From Bacilli bacterium (GTDB lineage Bacteria > Bacillota_I > Bacilli_A > RF39 > UBA660): a DNA stretch of 64,000 nt. The notes beneath the pieces are model-generated. The model made no database searches. It worked only from the letters and a program-made list of their open reading frames with translations, and had not been told where the DNA came from. The stretch covers positions 17,804 to 81,803 of the forward strand of contig CAAGHJ010000016.1 of NCBI GenBank assembly GCA_900769635.1. The letters run 5' to 3'. This document shows positions 45,994 through 55,851 of the stretch, piece by piece. The position numbers and the translations under genes were made by a program. Position 1 is the stretch's first letter. Each line of letters opens with the position of its first letter.

Positions 45994-47121
45994 ATGAATA
46001 AAAGAGATTACTATGAAGTACTTGGTGTTCCTAAAACAGCAACAGAAGCTGAAATAAAATCAGCCTTCCGAAAATTAGCCAAGAAATATCATCCCGATAT
46101 ATCAACAGAAGAAAACGCTGCCGAAAAATTTAAAGAAGCCCAAGAAGCTTATGCCGTTTTATCCGATAAAGATAAAAGAGCCAAATATGACCAATTTGGA
46201 CACAATGCTTTTAACAATCAAAATGGAGGATTTTCTGGATTTGAAGGGTTTGATTTTGGAAATATGTCAGATATTTTCGAAGATATTCTTGGTGGCTTTG
46301 GTGGCGGTTCTTTTGGAGGCTTCGGAGGAGCACGAACTAGAGGTGGAAGTAGAACCAGTGCTACTAAAGGAAGAGATTTACTCCACAGTATGACAATAAC
46401 ATTCGATGAAGCAGTTCACGGTTGCAAAAAAAGTATAGAATTAGAAACAGAGGAAGCTTGTCCTGATTGTGACGGAAAAGGAGGTTTTAATTCCAAAACC
46501 TGTTCTGAATGTCGAGGAAGCGGTACTATAACTAGCGAGCAAAGAACAATATTCGGAAGTTTTCTAAGTAAAACAACCTGTCCGCACTGTAAAGGAACAG
46601 GAAAAACTTATGAAAGAAAATGTAGTAGTTGTAAAGGAACAGGAAGAAAAACCGTAGATAAAGAAATAACCATAACCGTTCCTAGTGGCATTGATACCGG
46701 AAACAGACTTAGATTAGCCGGCAAAGGAGAAGCTGGAATAAATGGTGGCCCAGCTGGTGATCTATATATAGAATTTACTGTAAAAGATCACGAACTATTC
46801 CAAAGAGTTGAAGACGATATATACCTAGAATTACCACTTACCATAACAGAAGCAACATTAGGTTGTAAAAAAGAAATACCAACCATATATGGTAAGGTCG
46901 ACTTATCAATTCCTGCTGGCACACAAAATGGTCATAAATTAAGACTAAGAGGAAAAGGGGTAGAAAACGTATCTAGCAAAAGAAAAGGTGATATGTTTGT
47001 AGTAGTTAACGTCAAAATTCCAGAAAAATTAACAAGAAAACAAAAACAATTATTCGAGGAATTAGATGAAGAGTTAAAAGACAATTCTCTTCTATCCAAA
47101 TTCAAAAAGTTTCTAAAATAA
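45994..47121 (+). CDS. dnaJ: Chaperone DnaJ (Hsp40)
   Basis: A 375-residue type I DnaJ. The J domain holds KYHPDIS (HPD, about 32-35). A Gly/Phe-rich segment follows (about 70-115). Four zinc motifs are present: [24 protein letters not shown] and CSSCKGTG. The C-terminal substrate domains complete the protein. It stimulates DnaK ATP hydrolysis. AGAGGAAGC precedes the ATG. A terminator follows, closing the operon. Confidence 0.98.
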   Translation: MNKRDYYEVLGVPKTATEAEIKSAFRKLAKKYHPDISTEENAAEKFKEAQEAYAVLSDKDKRAKYDQFGHNAFNNQNGGFSGFEGFDFGNMSDIFEDILGGFGGGSFGGFGGARTRGGSRTSATKGRDLLHSMTITFDEAVHGCKKSIELETEEACPDCDGKGGFNSKTCSECRGSGTITSEQRTIFGSFLSKTTCPHCKGTGKTYERKCSSCKGTGRKTVDKEITITVPSGIDTGNRLRLAGKGEAGINGGPAGDLYIEFTVKDHELFQRVEDDIYLELPLTITEATLGCKKEIPTIYGKVDLSIPAGTQNGHKLRLRGKGVENVSSKRKGDMFVVVNVKIPEKLTRKQKQLFEELDEELKDNSLLSKFKKFLK

Positions 47122-47124
47122 ATT

Positions 47125-47146
47125 AGGTCAGAATGTCTGACCTTTT
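47125..47146 (+). terminator. Terminator of the hrcA-dnaJ operon
   Basis: AGGTCAGA, ATG, TCTGACCT and TTT. Confidence 0.75.
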
Positions 47147-47157
47147 ATTATAGAGAA

Positions 47158-48057
47158 ATGCAAGAAAATTTAAAATGCACACTATGTCCTCGAAATTGTC
47201 AAGCAAATAGAACTACTATCTTAGGATATTGCAAAAGTACTACAACCATCCAAATAGGAAATTATTCTCTTCATAAGTGGGAAGAACCTCCAATTTCTGG
47301 CAACAACGGATCAGGAACAATATTTTTTTCCCATTGTTCTCTAAATTGTATATATTGTCAAAACTACGAATTAACAAAAAACCATAAAGGTTATACCGTA
47401 AGTATTACAGAATTAGCCCAAATAATGCTGACACTCCAAAAAAAAGGAGCCCATAATATAAATCTAGTAACTCCAACTCATTACGTTCCAGATATAATTA
47501 ATGCCCTTACCATCGCCAAGAACAAAGGCCTTACCATCCCCATTATATATAATACATCAGCTTATGAAACCATTGGTACATTAAAACTCTTAAATAACAA
47601 AGTTGATATATATTTACCAGATCTAAAATACTACTCTTCTAATATATCCAAAAAATACTCAAATGCACCTAATTATTTTAAAATTGCCACCAAAGCCATA
47701 GAAGAAATGTATAACCAGGTAGGCAGTCCCCAATTTAATACCGAAGGAATAATCACCAAAGGCCTCATAGTTAGACATCTCATTTTACCAGGTCACATTG
47801 AAGATAGCAAAAAAATCCTAAAATACCTATATGACACTTACAAAAATAACATATACATTAGTATAATGAACCAATATACGCCCGTCCGAACCACGCCTTA
47901 TCCAAATCTATGCCGCCCTCTCACCAAAAAAGAATACAACGAAGTAATTGATTACGCCTACAATTTAGGAATAAGAAATGCTTTTGTTCAAGATGGAGAA
48001 ACCAGCAAAGAAAGTTTTATCCCTATCTTTACAGATTCTAAGCAAAATAAATTTTAG
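47158..48057 (+). CDS. Radical SAM protein (PflA-like, COG1313 type)
   Basis: A 299-residue radical SAM enzyme. FFSHCSLNCIYCQNYE carries CxxxCxxC for the 4Fe-4S cluster (C60, C64, C67). An N-terminal CTLCPRNC motif and GNNGSGTIFF follow the COG1313 pattern, often annotated as pyruvate-formate-lyase activating enzyme-like. The true substrate is unknown, and no glycyl-radical enzyme lies near. No Shine-Dalgarno sequence is visible; TATTAT ends about 6 bases before the ATG, so the mRNA may be leaderless or the start may be wrong. Confidence 0.82.
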   Translation: MQENLKCTLCPRNCQANRTTILGYCKSTTTIQIGNYSLHKWEEPPISGNNGSGTIFFSHCSLNCIYCQNYELTKNHKGYTVSITELAQIMLTLQKKGAHNINLVTPTHYVPDIINALTIAKNKGLTIPIIYNTSAYETIGTLKLLNNKVDIYLPDLKYYSSNISKKYSNAPNYFKIATKAIEEMYNQVGSPQFNTEGIITKGLIVRHLILPGHIEDSKKILKYLYDTYKNNIYISIMNQYTPVRTTPYPNLCRPLTKKEYNEVIDYAYNLGIRNAFVQDGETSKESFIPIFTDSKQNKF

Positions 48058-48106
48058 CCCTACGGAAGCAAATATTATTAGAGTAGGGGAGAGAATAATC
48101 CAAAAT

Positions 48107-48136
48107 AAAACTAGAACACCCAGTGTTCTAGTTTTT
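48107..48136. terminator. Bidirectional terminator
   Basis: CTAGAACAC, CCA-like loop, GTGTTCTAG with A4 before and T5 after. It serves the radical SAM gene and the convergent small membrane protein gene. Confidence 0.8.
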
Positions 48137-48148
48137 AAATACACTTAA

Positions 48149-48406
48149 TTAATTGTTACTCCAAGTATTATTAATAGAATTACTAATACCATTCCAACCA
48201 ATAATCATTATAATCCCAATAATAAGTAAAATCACAGAATACAAAATAGCAATAGAAGAAATAGCAATAACAGCAGTAGCATACTTATCTCCATTCTTTT
48301 TACCCCTAATTCCCAAAATAAGCATAACAATTCCAAGAATAAGTCCCAATACAGGAGTAAAACTAGAAATAACTAATGCAACTATCGATAAAATAAGCAT
48401 AATCAT
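48149..48406 (-). CDS. Small membrane protein (DUF4190-like)
   Basis: About 85 residues with two long hydrophobic helices. The first ends at the turn GIRGKKNGDKYATA, after which the second begins. That two-helix layout with a Gly/Lys/Asn turn matches DUF4190-type proteins of unknown role. ATG 48406 is 6 bases after GGAGGTGAT and is preferred to the in-frame TTG at 48412. Confidence 0.72.
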   Translation of the reverse strand: MIMLILSIVALVISSFTPVLGLILGIVMLILGIRGKKNGDKYATAVIAISSIAILYSVILLIIGIIMIIGWNGISNSINNTWSNN

Positions 48407-48464
48407 TATCAATCACCTCCTCATAAATTTATCTATATTATAACATAAAACTAACTAAAATGCA

Positions 48465-48501
48465 AAAACTAGAACCAGTTATTCATACAAGTTCTAGTTT
48501 T
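48465..48501. terminator. Hairpin between two minus-strand genes
   Basis: AAAACTAGAAC and GTTCTAGTTTT, 11 bp, loop of 15. T4 follows on either strand. It lies after the YhgE-like gene in the minus direction. Confidence 0.7.
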
Positions 48502-48532
48502 ATTATATCAATATTTTAGCTCAAACTCTAAA

Positions 48533-50131
48533 CTACTTACTATTACTAGCCTTAACAAGACCAATAAACAAACTACTATCACAGTTATCAGCACTATATC
48601 CCTTATAACCATTACTAAGTTCCACCAATGCCTCTAACTTCTCCCCATATTCCTTAACAGTCATAGAATAATTATATAAAGTATCAATACCACTTTCACT
48701 ATATTGATGAGTACCTACATTAAGCCTATCCGTACCACTAGTAAGTTCACTCATCTTGCTATCAAATAAACTAGTACCACTATAAAGCTCACTAATACCA
48801 TCTCTAAGCCTACTAACCCCCTCTCTAAGCTTACCTGTACCATCACTCATATAACTAAGTTTAGAATTAAGCATCACCATAATACCATTAATTTTCTCAT
48901 TAATCTCATTAAATTTAGCAAGACTACCATTCAAAGCCCCAATATTCCCATTAAGAAGATTAATCATATTAACATTCCCCTCATAAGTCTTCTTAACAGT
49001 CACAAGACTACTATCCGTAATTTCACTATAGTCCAAATTAGCAAGACCACGTCCCTCATAAATAGGAGCAAGCTCGCTATTAGTACTCTCCAAAGCCCTA
49101 ATAGCATCCTCATCTAACCCAATAAGACTAATCATACTCTGAATACTCTCACTATCACTACTACTATTAAGCATTTCCTTAATCCCATCAAGTTCCTGTA
49201 AACTACCCTTAACTCCATCATCAAGACTAATCGTACCATCCAAAATCTCATTCATATAATTAAGAACAACCCCAACCTTCTCATTAATCGTACCACTAGC
49301 ACTCTTCAAACCCTTCGCTCCCGCATAAAGATCCTCAGTACTCTTAACAATCAAATCCATATTACTCTTCAAACTATTACTACTACTAACCAAAGTATCC
49401 AACTTATCAAATACCCTCAAATCATCATCTTCTAAAAGTTTAGCCTTGGAAACAATATAAATATCACTAAATTCAAACCCCTCCGTATCAAACTCAAACT
49501 TCACCACATCCAAATCCTTAAACTCCTCAATACCGCTGCTCTCGTAAAGCCCGGCACTACCAAGCCCCATCGCAATCGTCCTATTACCAGTATTAATACA
49601 CTTACCATTACTAACACTAACGTTCGAATTATCACTGTCTAAAACCATCATCACACTACTAACAAAAGGCACATAAGCATTCAAATTTTGCCCCCCAACA
49701 TTAATCGTTGTCCTCTCATTATTATTAAGTTTGACAGTTATCACTACGTGCCCACTTTTACCAGTCATATCCTTAACGTCCATTTTCTCTCCATCAAGAA
49801 AGTACTCAATCTCGCTTGTAATTGGTGTAACCCTATCAGAACTACCTCTGTAAAAAATATCCCTACCATTACCACTTATAGCAACTTTCGATAGACCATT
49901 CTCACCATTAGTAATACTAAACTTCTCTTTACCATTAAGATTAACGATATCCCTAAGATAAGAATAATCAACAATCTCATCTTTACTACCATTAACAATG
50001 TGACTAGTAGTACTAACACTCTTAACATTACCATAATAATCCATATTAGAATACACAATCTCTTCCTTAGAATTCGCACTCACATTAAGCGGAATCAAAG
50101 CCAATAAACCAATTAAAAAACTCTTTTTCAT
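48533..50131 (-). CDS. Secreted coiled-coil protein, YhgE/Pip-like, partner of the MMPL pump
   Basis: A 532-residue exported protein with a signal peptide (1-19, ending NVSA). A beta-rich N-terminal domain (about 20-230) is followed by a long Ser/Gly/Leu coiled-coil region with repeats such as LREGVSRLRDGISELYSGTS. That is the pattern of the central YhgE/Pip domain (X10 repeats), but the usual membrane helices at the C-terminus are absent. It starts one base after the MMPL stop with AGGAGGAGAT, so the pair is one operon. It may be an external accessory to the pump. Confidence 0.65.
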   Translation of the reverse strand: MKKSFLIGLLALIPLNVSANSKEEIVYSNMDYYGNVKSVSTTSHIVNGSKDEIVDYSYLRDIVNLNGKEKFSITNGENGLSKVAISGNGRDIFYRGSSDRVTPITSEIEYFLDGEKMDVKDMTGKSGHVVITVKLNNNERTTINVGGQNLNAYVPFVSSVMMVLDSDNSNVSVSNGKCINTGNRTIAMGLGSAGLYESSGIEEFKDLDVVKFEFDTEGFEFSDIYIVSKAKLLEDDDLRVFDKLDTLVSSSNSLKSNMDLIVKSTEDLYAGAKGLKSASGTINEKVGVVLNYMNEILDGTISLDDGVKGSLQELDGIKEMLNSSSDSESIQSMISLIGLDEDAIRALESTNSELAPIYEGRGLANLDYSEITDSSLVTVKKTYEGNVNMINLLNGNIGALNGSLAKFNEINEKINGIMVMLNSKLSYMSDGTGKLREGVSRLRDGISELYSGTSLFDSKMSELTSGTDRLNVGTHQYSESGIDTLYNYSMTVKEYGEKLEALVELSNGYKGYSADNCDSSLFIGLVKASNSK

Positions 50132-50132
50132 T

Positions 50133-52178
50133 TTATCTCCTCCTCGTCGTTTTCATAATAAATTTATCAAACACAATCAGTAGGGCAGGAAGTATAAGCG
50201 TAACAACAAGCATACTAATAATAGCCCCCCTACTAAGTAGGTTACAAATCGAACCAATCATATCAATCTTTGTATATAAGTAAACACTAATAGTAGCACC
50301 AAAGAAACACAAAGCACTAGTAACAATAGACGGAACAGAACTCCTCAAAGTATTCCTAATACTAACCATCTTATCATTCTTATCACGTTCCTCCAAATAC
50401 TTAGTAGACATCAAAATAGCATAATCAATCGTTGCACCAAGCTGTATCGTACCCACCACAATCGATGCAATAAATGGAAGAGCCGTCCCCGTATAATACG
50501 AAATAGCCATATTAGTAAATATTGCAAATTCAATAGCACAAATAAGAATAATCGGTAGCCCAATAGATTTAAGAACAAATACCATTACCACGAAAATAAA
50601 TAAAATAGAAGTATAATTAACCATATTAAAATCATGATCAGCAATCGTAACCAAATCCCTCATCAAAGCCCCCTCACCAGCAACAATCGCATCCCTATCA
50701 TATTTGTGAACAATATTATTAACTTCCTCCACTTGATTATTAAGCTCGTCACTCGCAATCTCATAAGTAGAATTAATAATCATAAGCTGATACTTATCAT
50801 TATCCAAAATTTTCCTAACATCACTAGGCAAAATAGCACTATATAAACCACTCTCCATAACCTCGGCCCCACTAGCTACCATATCAATACCATCAACACT
50901 CTTAAGTTTAGTACTAAGTTCCTCTATATCACTACTCTTAACGCCCTTATCCAAAATAATAATCTCTGGCGAAACAATCCCAAACTTATCCGCAAGCTCC
51001 TTATTCGCAACATTAAAATCGAGCGTCTCCGGAAGCGACTTATCAAGCTTGTAATAAACCTCGTAATTGCCATTTCCAATAAGAGCAGGCACCATTAGCA
51101 CCACGAAGATAACCAAAATAAGTTTGTACCTCTTCACCACAAAGTCTTGCACCCTTTCAAATTTAGGCAAAAGTACCCTATGGGCAGTCTTATCAATAAC
51201 CCCATCAAAAACAAGAAGCAAACTAGGAAATAAAGTAAGCGTACTAATAACCCCCCAAATAACACCCTTAGCCATAACAAGACCAATATCCGTTCCCAAA
51301 GTCAAATCCATCGCACATAAACTAAGAAAACCAATCACAGTTGTAAGTGAAGATCCAATAACACTAACAAAAGTCTCTTTAATAGCATTACTCATAGCCA
51401 CTTTCTTATCCCGAGTCTTCTTTTTGTAAAACTCATACTTATGATACAAGAAAATAGAAAAATCAGTCGTAACTCCAAGCTGAAGAACTGCCGCTATTGC
51501 CTTTGTAATATAAGAAATATTCCCAAAAATAATATTACTACCCATATTGTACAAAATAGCAACCCCAATATTAGACAAAAGAAGTATCGGTATAAAATAA
51601 GAATCCGTACAAATAGTAAGAATAATCAAACAAAAGACAACAGCCAAAGCAATATAAACAACAATTTCCTTATTAGATAAATTCATCGTATCAAGTACCA
51701 TTGCACTCATACTACTAATATTACCATCCGTAATCTCTCGCATATCACTAAGAGCATTAAGAGTAACCTCATCACTACTACCATTTTCAAACGTAACCAA
51801 AATCACACTAGTCCCATCCCTATAAAGCTTATCCTTAACCTCATCCGGAAGAACATCATAACTAATAGTAGTATCCAAAACATCACTCATACTAAAAACT
51901 TTGTTAACACCATCTATATTCCTATATTTTTTTTCAAGCTCTAATGTATCATAATTACTCATATTATCTACCATAACAAAAGCATATCCACCCAAACCAA
52001 AATCTTCACTAAGAATATCCTGCCCCTTCATCGTATCAATATCCTTAGGTAGATACACAAGAATGTCATAGTTAATCCTTGTATTTATATAACCAATTAA
52101 CATCGGCACCATACCAATCAAAGTAACAATAACAATAAGTAAACTATGATTAACAATAAATTCCCTTATCTTCTTCAT
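50133..52178 (-). CDS. MMPL/RND-type membrane exporter
   Basis: A 681-residue protein with 11-12 helices in two similar halves, each a helix, an external domain and five helices. GVTTDFSIFLYHKYEFYK in the first half and GATIDYAILMSTKYLEER in the second are the conserved helix-4 motifs with the proton-relay Asp of MMPL proteins. Such pumps export lipids, fatty acids or drugs. A divergent TetR gene and the coupled YhgE-like gene suggest a regulated efflux unit. Confidence 0.88.
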   Translation of the reverse strand: MKKIREFIVNHSLLIVIVTLIGMVPMLIGYINTRINYDILVYLPKDIDTMKGQDILSEDFGLGGYAFVMVDNMSNYDTLELEKKYRNIDGVNKVFSMSDVLDTTISYDVLPDEVKDKLYRDGTSVILVTFENGSSDEVTLNALSDMREITDGNISSMSAMVLDTMNLSNKEIVVYIALAVVFCLIILTICTDSYFIPILLLSNIGVAILYNMGSNIIFGNISYITKAIAAVLQLGVTTDFSIFLYHKYEFYKKKTRDKKVAMSNAIKETFVSVIGSSLTTVIGFLSLCAMDLTLGTDIGLVMAKGVIWGVISTLTLFPSLLLVFDGVIDKTAHRVLLPKFERVQDFVVKRYKLILVIFVVLMVPALIGNGNYEVYYKLDKSLPETLDFNVANKELADKFGIVSPEIIILDKGVKSSDIEELSTKLKSVDGIDMVASGAEVMESGLYSAILPSDVRKILDNDKYQLMIINSTYEIASDELNNQVEEVNNIVHKYDRDAIVAGEGALMRDLVTIADHDFNMVNYTSILFIFVVMVFVLKSIGLPIILICAIEFAIFTNMAISYYTGTALPFIASIVVGTIQLGATIDYAILMSTKYLEERDKNDKMVSIRNTLRSSVPSIVTSALCFFGATISVYLYTKIDMIGSICNLLSRGAIISMLVVTLILPALLIVFDKFIMKTTRRR

Positions 52179-52249
52179 ATTTTCCCTCCTTGCTTAAATA
52201 TTCTATTCCAAAACCAACCAAAGTAGAAGACCAACTCCAAAAATATGTC

Positions 52250-52268
52250 GGATAATAGACACTTATCC
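52250..52268. promoter_or_regulatory. Palindrome between the MMPL and TetR genes
   Basis: GGATAA-TAGACAC-TTATCC, 6-bp arms and 7-base centre, in the divergent promoter region. A natural TetR operator candidate. A further TTATCC half site stands at 52286. Confidence 0.5.
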
Positions 52269-52318
52269 AATATATGTATTGCTAATTATCCATATACTTG
52301 TTGTTTAAAAACAAAATG

Positions 52319-52347
52319 TTGACAAACAAACCAATTTATAATACAAT
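52319..52347 (+). promoter_or_regulatory. Sigma-A promoter of the TetR gene
   Basis: TTGACA (52319-52324), 17-base spacer, TACAAT (52342-52347). It excludes the in-frame start at 52298. Confidence 0.7.
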
Positions 52348-52363
52348 GACCTTGGTGATAAAT

Positions 52364-52924
52364 ATGAATAATAAACAAGATTTAAGAGTAATAAAAACAA
52401 AAAGAAACCTCTACGGAAGCCTTCTTCTAAATATGAAAGATAAACCCTTTGAAGAAATAAAAGTAAGAGATATCTGCGAAAAAGCCCTTGTCAACCGATC
52501 AACATTCTATACCCATTTTGAAGACAAGTACGATCTTCTATATTCCCTAATACAAGATTTAAAAACATCCCTAATCGAAACCCTCGATAAAAACGAGCAC
52601 AAAGCCAATACCAAAGAATACTATCTAAAACTAATCGAACTATTACTAACCCATATTGATGAAAATATAAAAGTCTATTCCGCCATAATAAAAAATAACA
52701 AAAATAGCATCGTAATGGATATGATTACCGATACCATAGAAAACGATATTGCCAGCAACTTAACAGAAATAAAAAATACATCCATACCCTCTGACTTCAT
52801 TTCCAAATTCTATATAGGTGCCCTAATCAGTGTCGGTCTCGACTATTTAAGAAATCCCAAAAAACACTCCAAAAAAGAAGTTCTAAAATATTTAGAAGAA
52901 TTACTACCAAGTGATATTTACTAA
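52364..52924 (+). CDS. TetR/AcrR-family regulator
   Basis: A 186-residue regulator. The N-terminal helix-turn-helix reads LYGSLLLNMKDKPFEEIKVR then DICEKALVNRSTFYTHFEDK, the TetR pattern. The C-terminal ligand domain is helical. Start ATG 52364 follows TTGGTGAT. It is divergent from the MMPL/YhgE-like operon and probably represses it and itself through the palindrome at 52250. Confidence 0.87.
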   Translation: MNNKQDLRVIKTKRNLYGSLLLNMKDKPFEEIKVRDICEKALVNRSTFYTHFEDKYDLLYSLIQDLKTSLIETLDKNEHKANTKEYYLKLIELLLTHIDENIKVYSAIIKNNKNSIVMDMITDTIENDIASNLTEIKNTSIPSDFISKFYIGALISVGLDYLRNPKKHSKKEVLKYLEELLPSDIY

Positions 52925-52976
52925 ATAAAAAAAATATGATATATTAAACTTATACAAATAGAAAAGGAGAAAAAAT

Positions 52977-54497
52977 ATGAAACAAAAAATGGTATTATGT
53001 ATACTAGATGGCTGTGGTCTAAGAAAAGAAACAGACGGTAACGCCTTCAAAAACGCCTTCACACCAACCCTCGATTACTTAACAAACACCTATCCCCATA
53101 CAAAACTAAATGCCAGTGGACCCTTTGTAGGTTTGCCAAATGGGCAAATGGGAACAAGCGAAGTAGGACATATGAATATCGGAGCCGGAAGAATAGCCCT
53201 CCAACCCTTAGAGGCCATAAATAAATCAGTTAAAAATAAAGAATTAGGCCAAAACAAAGAATTACTAAAACTAATAAACCACGTTAAAAAAAACAATTCA
53301 AATTTACACATAATGGGCCTTCTAAGTGATGGAGGTATCCACTCCCACATTAATCACTTATTAGCCATATTAGATATATGCAAAGAAAATAAAGTTCAAA
53401 ATATCTATGTCGATGTTTTTACTGACGGCAGAGATACTTACGAAAAAAGTGCCCATACCTACCTATCAATATTAGAAAAGAAACTAAACGAAGTAGGGGG
53501 CCAAATCGCAACTATAAGCGGTAGATATTATGCAATGGATAGAGATAACAACTATGATAGATTAAAATTAGCTTATGATGCAATATGTAGAGGTGTCGGT
53601 AAAGAATATGCAGATTTTCAAAAACTGTTAGAAACATCCTACAGAAATGGAAAAACTGATGAATTCATTGAACCAGCCCTTATCCATAAATGCCCATTAA
53701 AAAATGGAGACGGAGTACTAACATTTAACTTCCGTAAAGATCGCCTAAGAGAACTATTTACCCTCTTATCAAATCCAAGTGCTTATGAAAAAGAAGCTAA
53801 AACTAAGAATTTAAATACCATTCATTATGAAGACCTCTATACATTAACAATGTTTCCCGTAACCAGCACCGTAACCTCACCCCATATATTTAATGACCAA
53901 AATCTAAAAAACATATTAGGAGAATATCTCCATAAACAAGGCCTTAGCCAACTACGTATTGCAGAAACCGAAAAATACCCCCACGTAACCTTCTTTTTTG
54001 ACGGTGGAAAAGAAGTAGACTATAACGATATGAAGAAAGTCCTCATCCCATCTCCCAAAGTAGCAACCTACGATCTAAAACCCGAAATGAGTGTCTACGA
54101 AGTAACAGATGCCTTCCTAAAAGAAGTAGAAAATTATGACGTAACCATAATGAATTTAGCTAACGGCGATATGGTCGGCCATACCGGAGTATACGACGCC
54201 GCTGTTAAAGCCGTTGAATGTATGGATGAATGCCTTAGTAAAATATATAAAAAAGTAGTAAAAGAACTAGGAGGCATCCTTATTATAATAGCTGACCACG
54301 GTAACTGCGATGTAATGTGGGATAAAAACCATAACCCCGTAACCTCTCATACCACCAATCCTGTTCCCTGCATCATAACTAAACAAGGCTTAACCCTAAA
54401 AGAAGGAAAACTTGCCGATGTCGCCCCAACTATGTTAAAACTATTAAATCTCGAAATCCCCAAAGAAATGACAGGTGAAGACCTTATAATAAACTAG
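52977..54497 (+). CDS. gpmI: 2,3-bisphosphoglycerate-independent phosphoglycerate mutase
   Basis: A 506-residue iPGM for glycolysis. LCILDGCGLR begins the phosphatase domain, MGTSEVGHMNIGAGR holds the phosphorylated Ser (about 61), and LLSDGGIHSHINHL, DVFTDGRDT and the metal sites IADHGNCDVMWD and TSHTTNPVP are intact. Length is normal. AAAAGGAGAAAA precedes the start, with a TATGATATATT -10 region upstream. No other glycolytic genes are adjacent. Confidence 0.97.
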   Translation: MKQKMVLCILDGCGLRKETDGNAFKNAFTPTLDYLTNTYPHTKLNASGPFVGLPNGQMGTSEVGHMNIGAGRIALQPLEAINKSVKNKELGQNKELLKLINHVKKNNSNLHIMGLLSDGGIHSHINHLLAILDICKENKVQNIYVDVFTDGRDTYEKSAHTYLSILEKKLNEVGGQIATISGRYYAMDRDNNYDRLKLAYDAICRGVGKEYADFQKLLETSYRNGKTDEFIEPALIHKCPLKNGDGVLTFNFRKDRLRELFTLLSNPSAYEKEAKTKNLNTIHYEDLYTLTMFPVTSTVTSPHIFNDQNLKNILGEYLHKQGLSQLRIAETEKYPHVTFFFDGGKEVDYNDMKKVLIPSPKVATYDLKPEMSVYEVTDAFLKEVENYDVTIMNLANGDMVGHTGVYDAAVKAVECMDECLSKIYKKVVKELGGILIIIADHGNCDVMWDKNHNPVTSHTTNPVPCIITKQGLTLKEGKLADVAPTMLKLLNLEIPKEMTGEDLIIN

Positions 54498-54518
54498 TAT
54501 AGAAATATATTAGTTTTT
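54491..54518 (+). terminator. Terminator after gpmI
   Basis: AAACTA and TAGTTT with an inner AT stem, followed by T5. Confidence 0.6.
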
Positions 54519-54575
54519 ATATATCCCTGCTCCTGTAGGGCCCCTAAAAAAAACAAAAAACCCTCCTGAAAAACC

Positions 54576-54604
54576 TTTACTAATAACCATAATTTTGTTA
54601 TAAT
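54576..54604 (+). promoter_or_regulatory. Promoter of the trmH-like/rimM/trmD operon
   Basis: TTTACT (54576-54581), 17-base spacer, TATAAT (54599-54604). Confidence 0.6.
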
Positions 54605-54631
54605 TATGAGTAAGAAAGAGAGAGAAGTATT

Positions 54632-55363
54632 ATGCTAATAAGTTCAACCAATAACAATTATGTCAAAAAAATCTGCCGTCTCCATCACAAAAAATACCGC
54701 GATGAAACCAGCACCTACCTAGTATGCGGATATCACCTCATCGAAGAAGCCCAAAAACAAGACCTCATCGAAGAAATAATTCTCTTAGAAGGAGAAACTT
54801 ACGAAACCACTAAAAAAACCATATCAGTAACGCCCCCCGTAATGAAAAAACTATCCCAATTAGATAGCATCCCCCCAATAATAGCGGTAGTAAAAAAAAG
54901 AACCACCGAACCCATAACCGGTAGCACCATAATCCTTGAAAACCTCCAAGACCCCGGTAACCTCGGTACCATAATAAGAAGTGCCAAAGCCTTTAACTTC
55001 GAAACCATAATAATAAATAAAGGCTGTGTCGATGTCTATAACGATAAAGTCCTAAGAGCAACCCAAGGAATGATATTCCATACCAATATTATCATTAAAG
55101 AAGACTTAGAACAAACTATAAAAGACCTAAAAAATATTGGCTATGAAGTACTCGGAACCAGTGTCAGAAACGGTGAAAATATCAAAAATATAAATACCAA
55201 TAAAGAGTATGCTATCATTATCGGTAACGAAGGCCAAGGAATGAGTCCAAACCTCGAACAACTATGTGATAAAAACATCTATATAAATATGAATAAAGAT
55301 TGTGAAAGCCTAAACGCATCCGTTGCCGCTAGTATAATAATGTACGAGGTGTCTAACAAATGA
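54632..55363 (+). CDS. SpoU/TrmH-family RNA 2'-O-methyltransferase
   Basis: A 243-residue methyltransferase. A small N-terminal substrate domain (SSTNNNYVKKICRLHHKKYR) is followed by the SPOUT knot: ILENLQDPGNLGTIIRSAKA (motif 1), IIIGNEGQGMSP (motif 2) and NASVAASIIMYE (motif 3). The target may be rRNA or tRNA; it resembles YsgA-like enzymes. TGA stop overlaps the rimM start (ATGA). Confidence 0.92.
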   Translation: MLISSTNNNYVKKICRLHHKKYRDETSTYLVCGYHLIEEAQKQDLIEEIILLEGETYETTKKTISVTPPVMKKLSQLDSIPPIIAVVKKRTTEPITGSTIILENLQDPGNLGTIIRSAKAFNFETIIINKGCVDVYNDKVLRATQGMIFHTNIIIKEDLEQTIKDLKNIGYEVLGTSVRNGENIKNINTNKEYAIIIGNEGQGMSPNLEQLCDKNIYINMNKDCESLNASVAASIIMYEVSNK

Positions 55364-55851
55364 AATATGTAATAATAGGAAAAATAGTAAATACCCACGG
55401 AATCAAAGGCGAAGTAAGAATACTCTCCGATTTCCCCTATAAATCAAAAGTATTCAAAACCGGAATGAAAATATATATCGGCAAATCCAAAGAAGAAAAA
55501 GAAATAACCACTTATCGTCCTCATAAAAAGTTTGATATGATAAAAATGAACGACCTAGATAACATAAATGATGTCCTCAAATACAAAGGACAGTACGTAT
55601 TCATAAATAAATCCGACCTCGTTCTTGGAAATAGCGAATACCTCGACGAAGATCTAATAGGCAAAGATATAATTATGAACGAAAAAAATATCGGCAAAGT
55701 AAAAAAAATCCTCCGATATAACAAAAATAACCTCTTTCTCGTAAATAATACCCAAAAAGACTTTTACATTCCATATAATTTTGATATAATAAAAAACATC
55801 GACCTAGAAAATAACCAAATAACCATAAAAGAATTGGAGGGACTATTGTAG
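55360..55851 (+). CDS. rimM: 16S rRNA processing protein RimM
   Basis: A 163-residue protein of normal length. GKIVNTHGIKGEVRILSDFP opens the RimM domain, and a PRC-barrel (DLIGKDIIMNEKNIGKVKKI, then FYIPYNFDIIKNID) closes it. It helps 30S maturation near S19. Its stop overlaps trmD by one base. The usual neighbours rpsP and rplS are absent here. Confidence 0.95.
   Translation: MKYVIIGKIVNTHGIKGEVRILSDFPYKSKVFKTGMKIYIGKSKEEKEITTYRPHKKFDMIKMNDLDNINDVLKYKGQYVFINKSDLVLGNSEYLDEDLIGKDIIMNEKNIGKVKKILRYNKNNLFLVNNTQKDFYIPYNFDIIKNIDLENNQITIKELEGLL

Noticed and set aside
46151..46393. 80-codon plus-strand ORF inside dnaJ
   Set aside because: Alternative frame of the Gly/Phe-rich region; no ribosome site.
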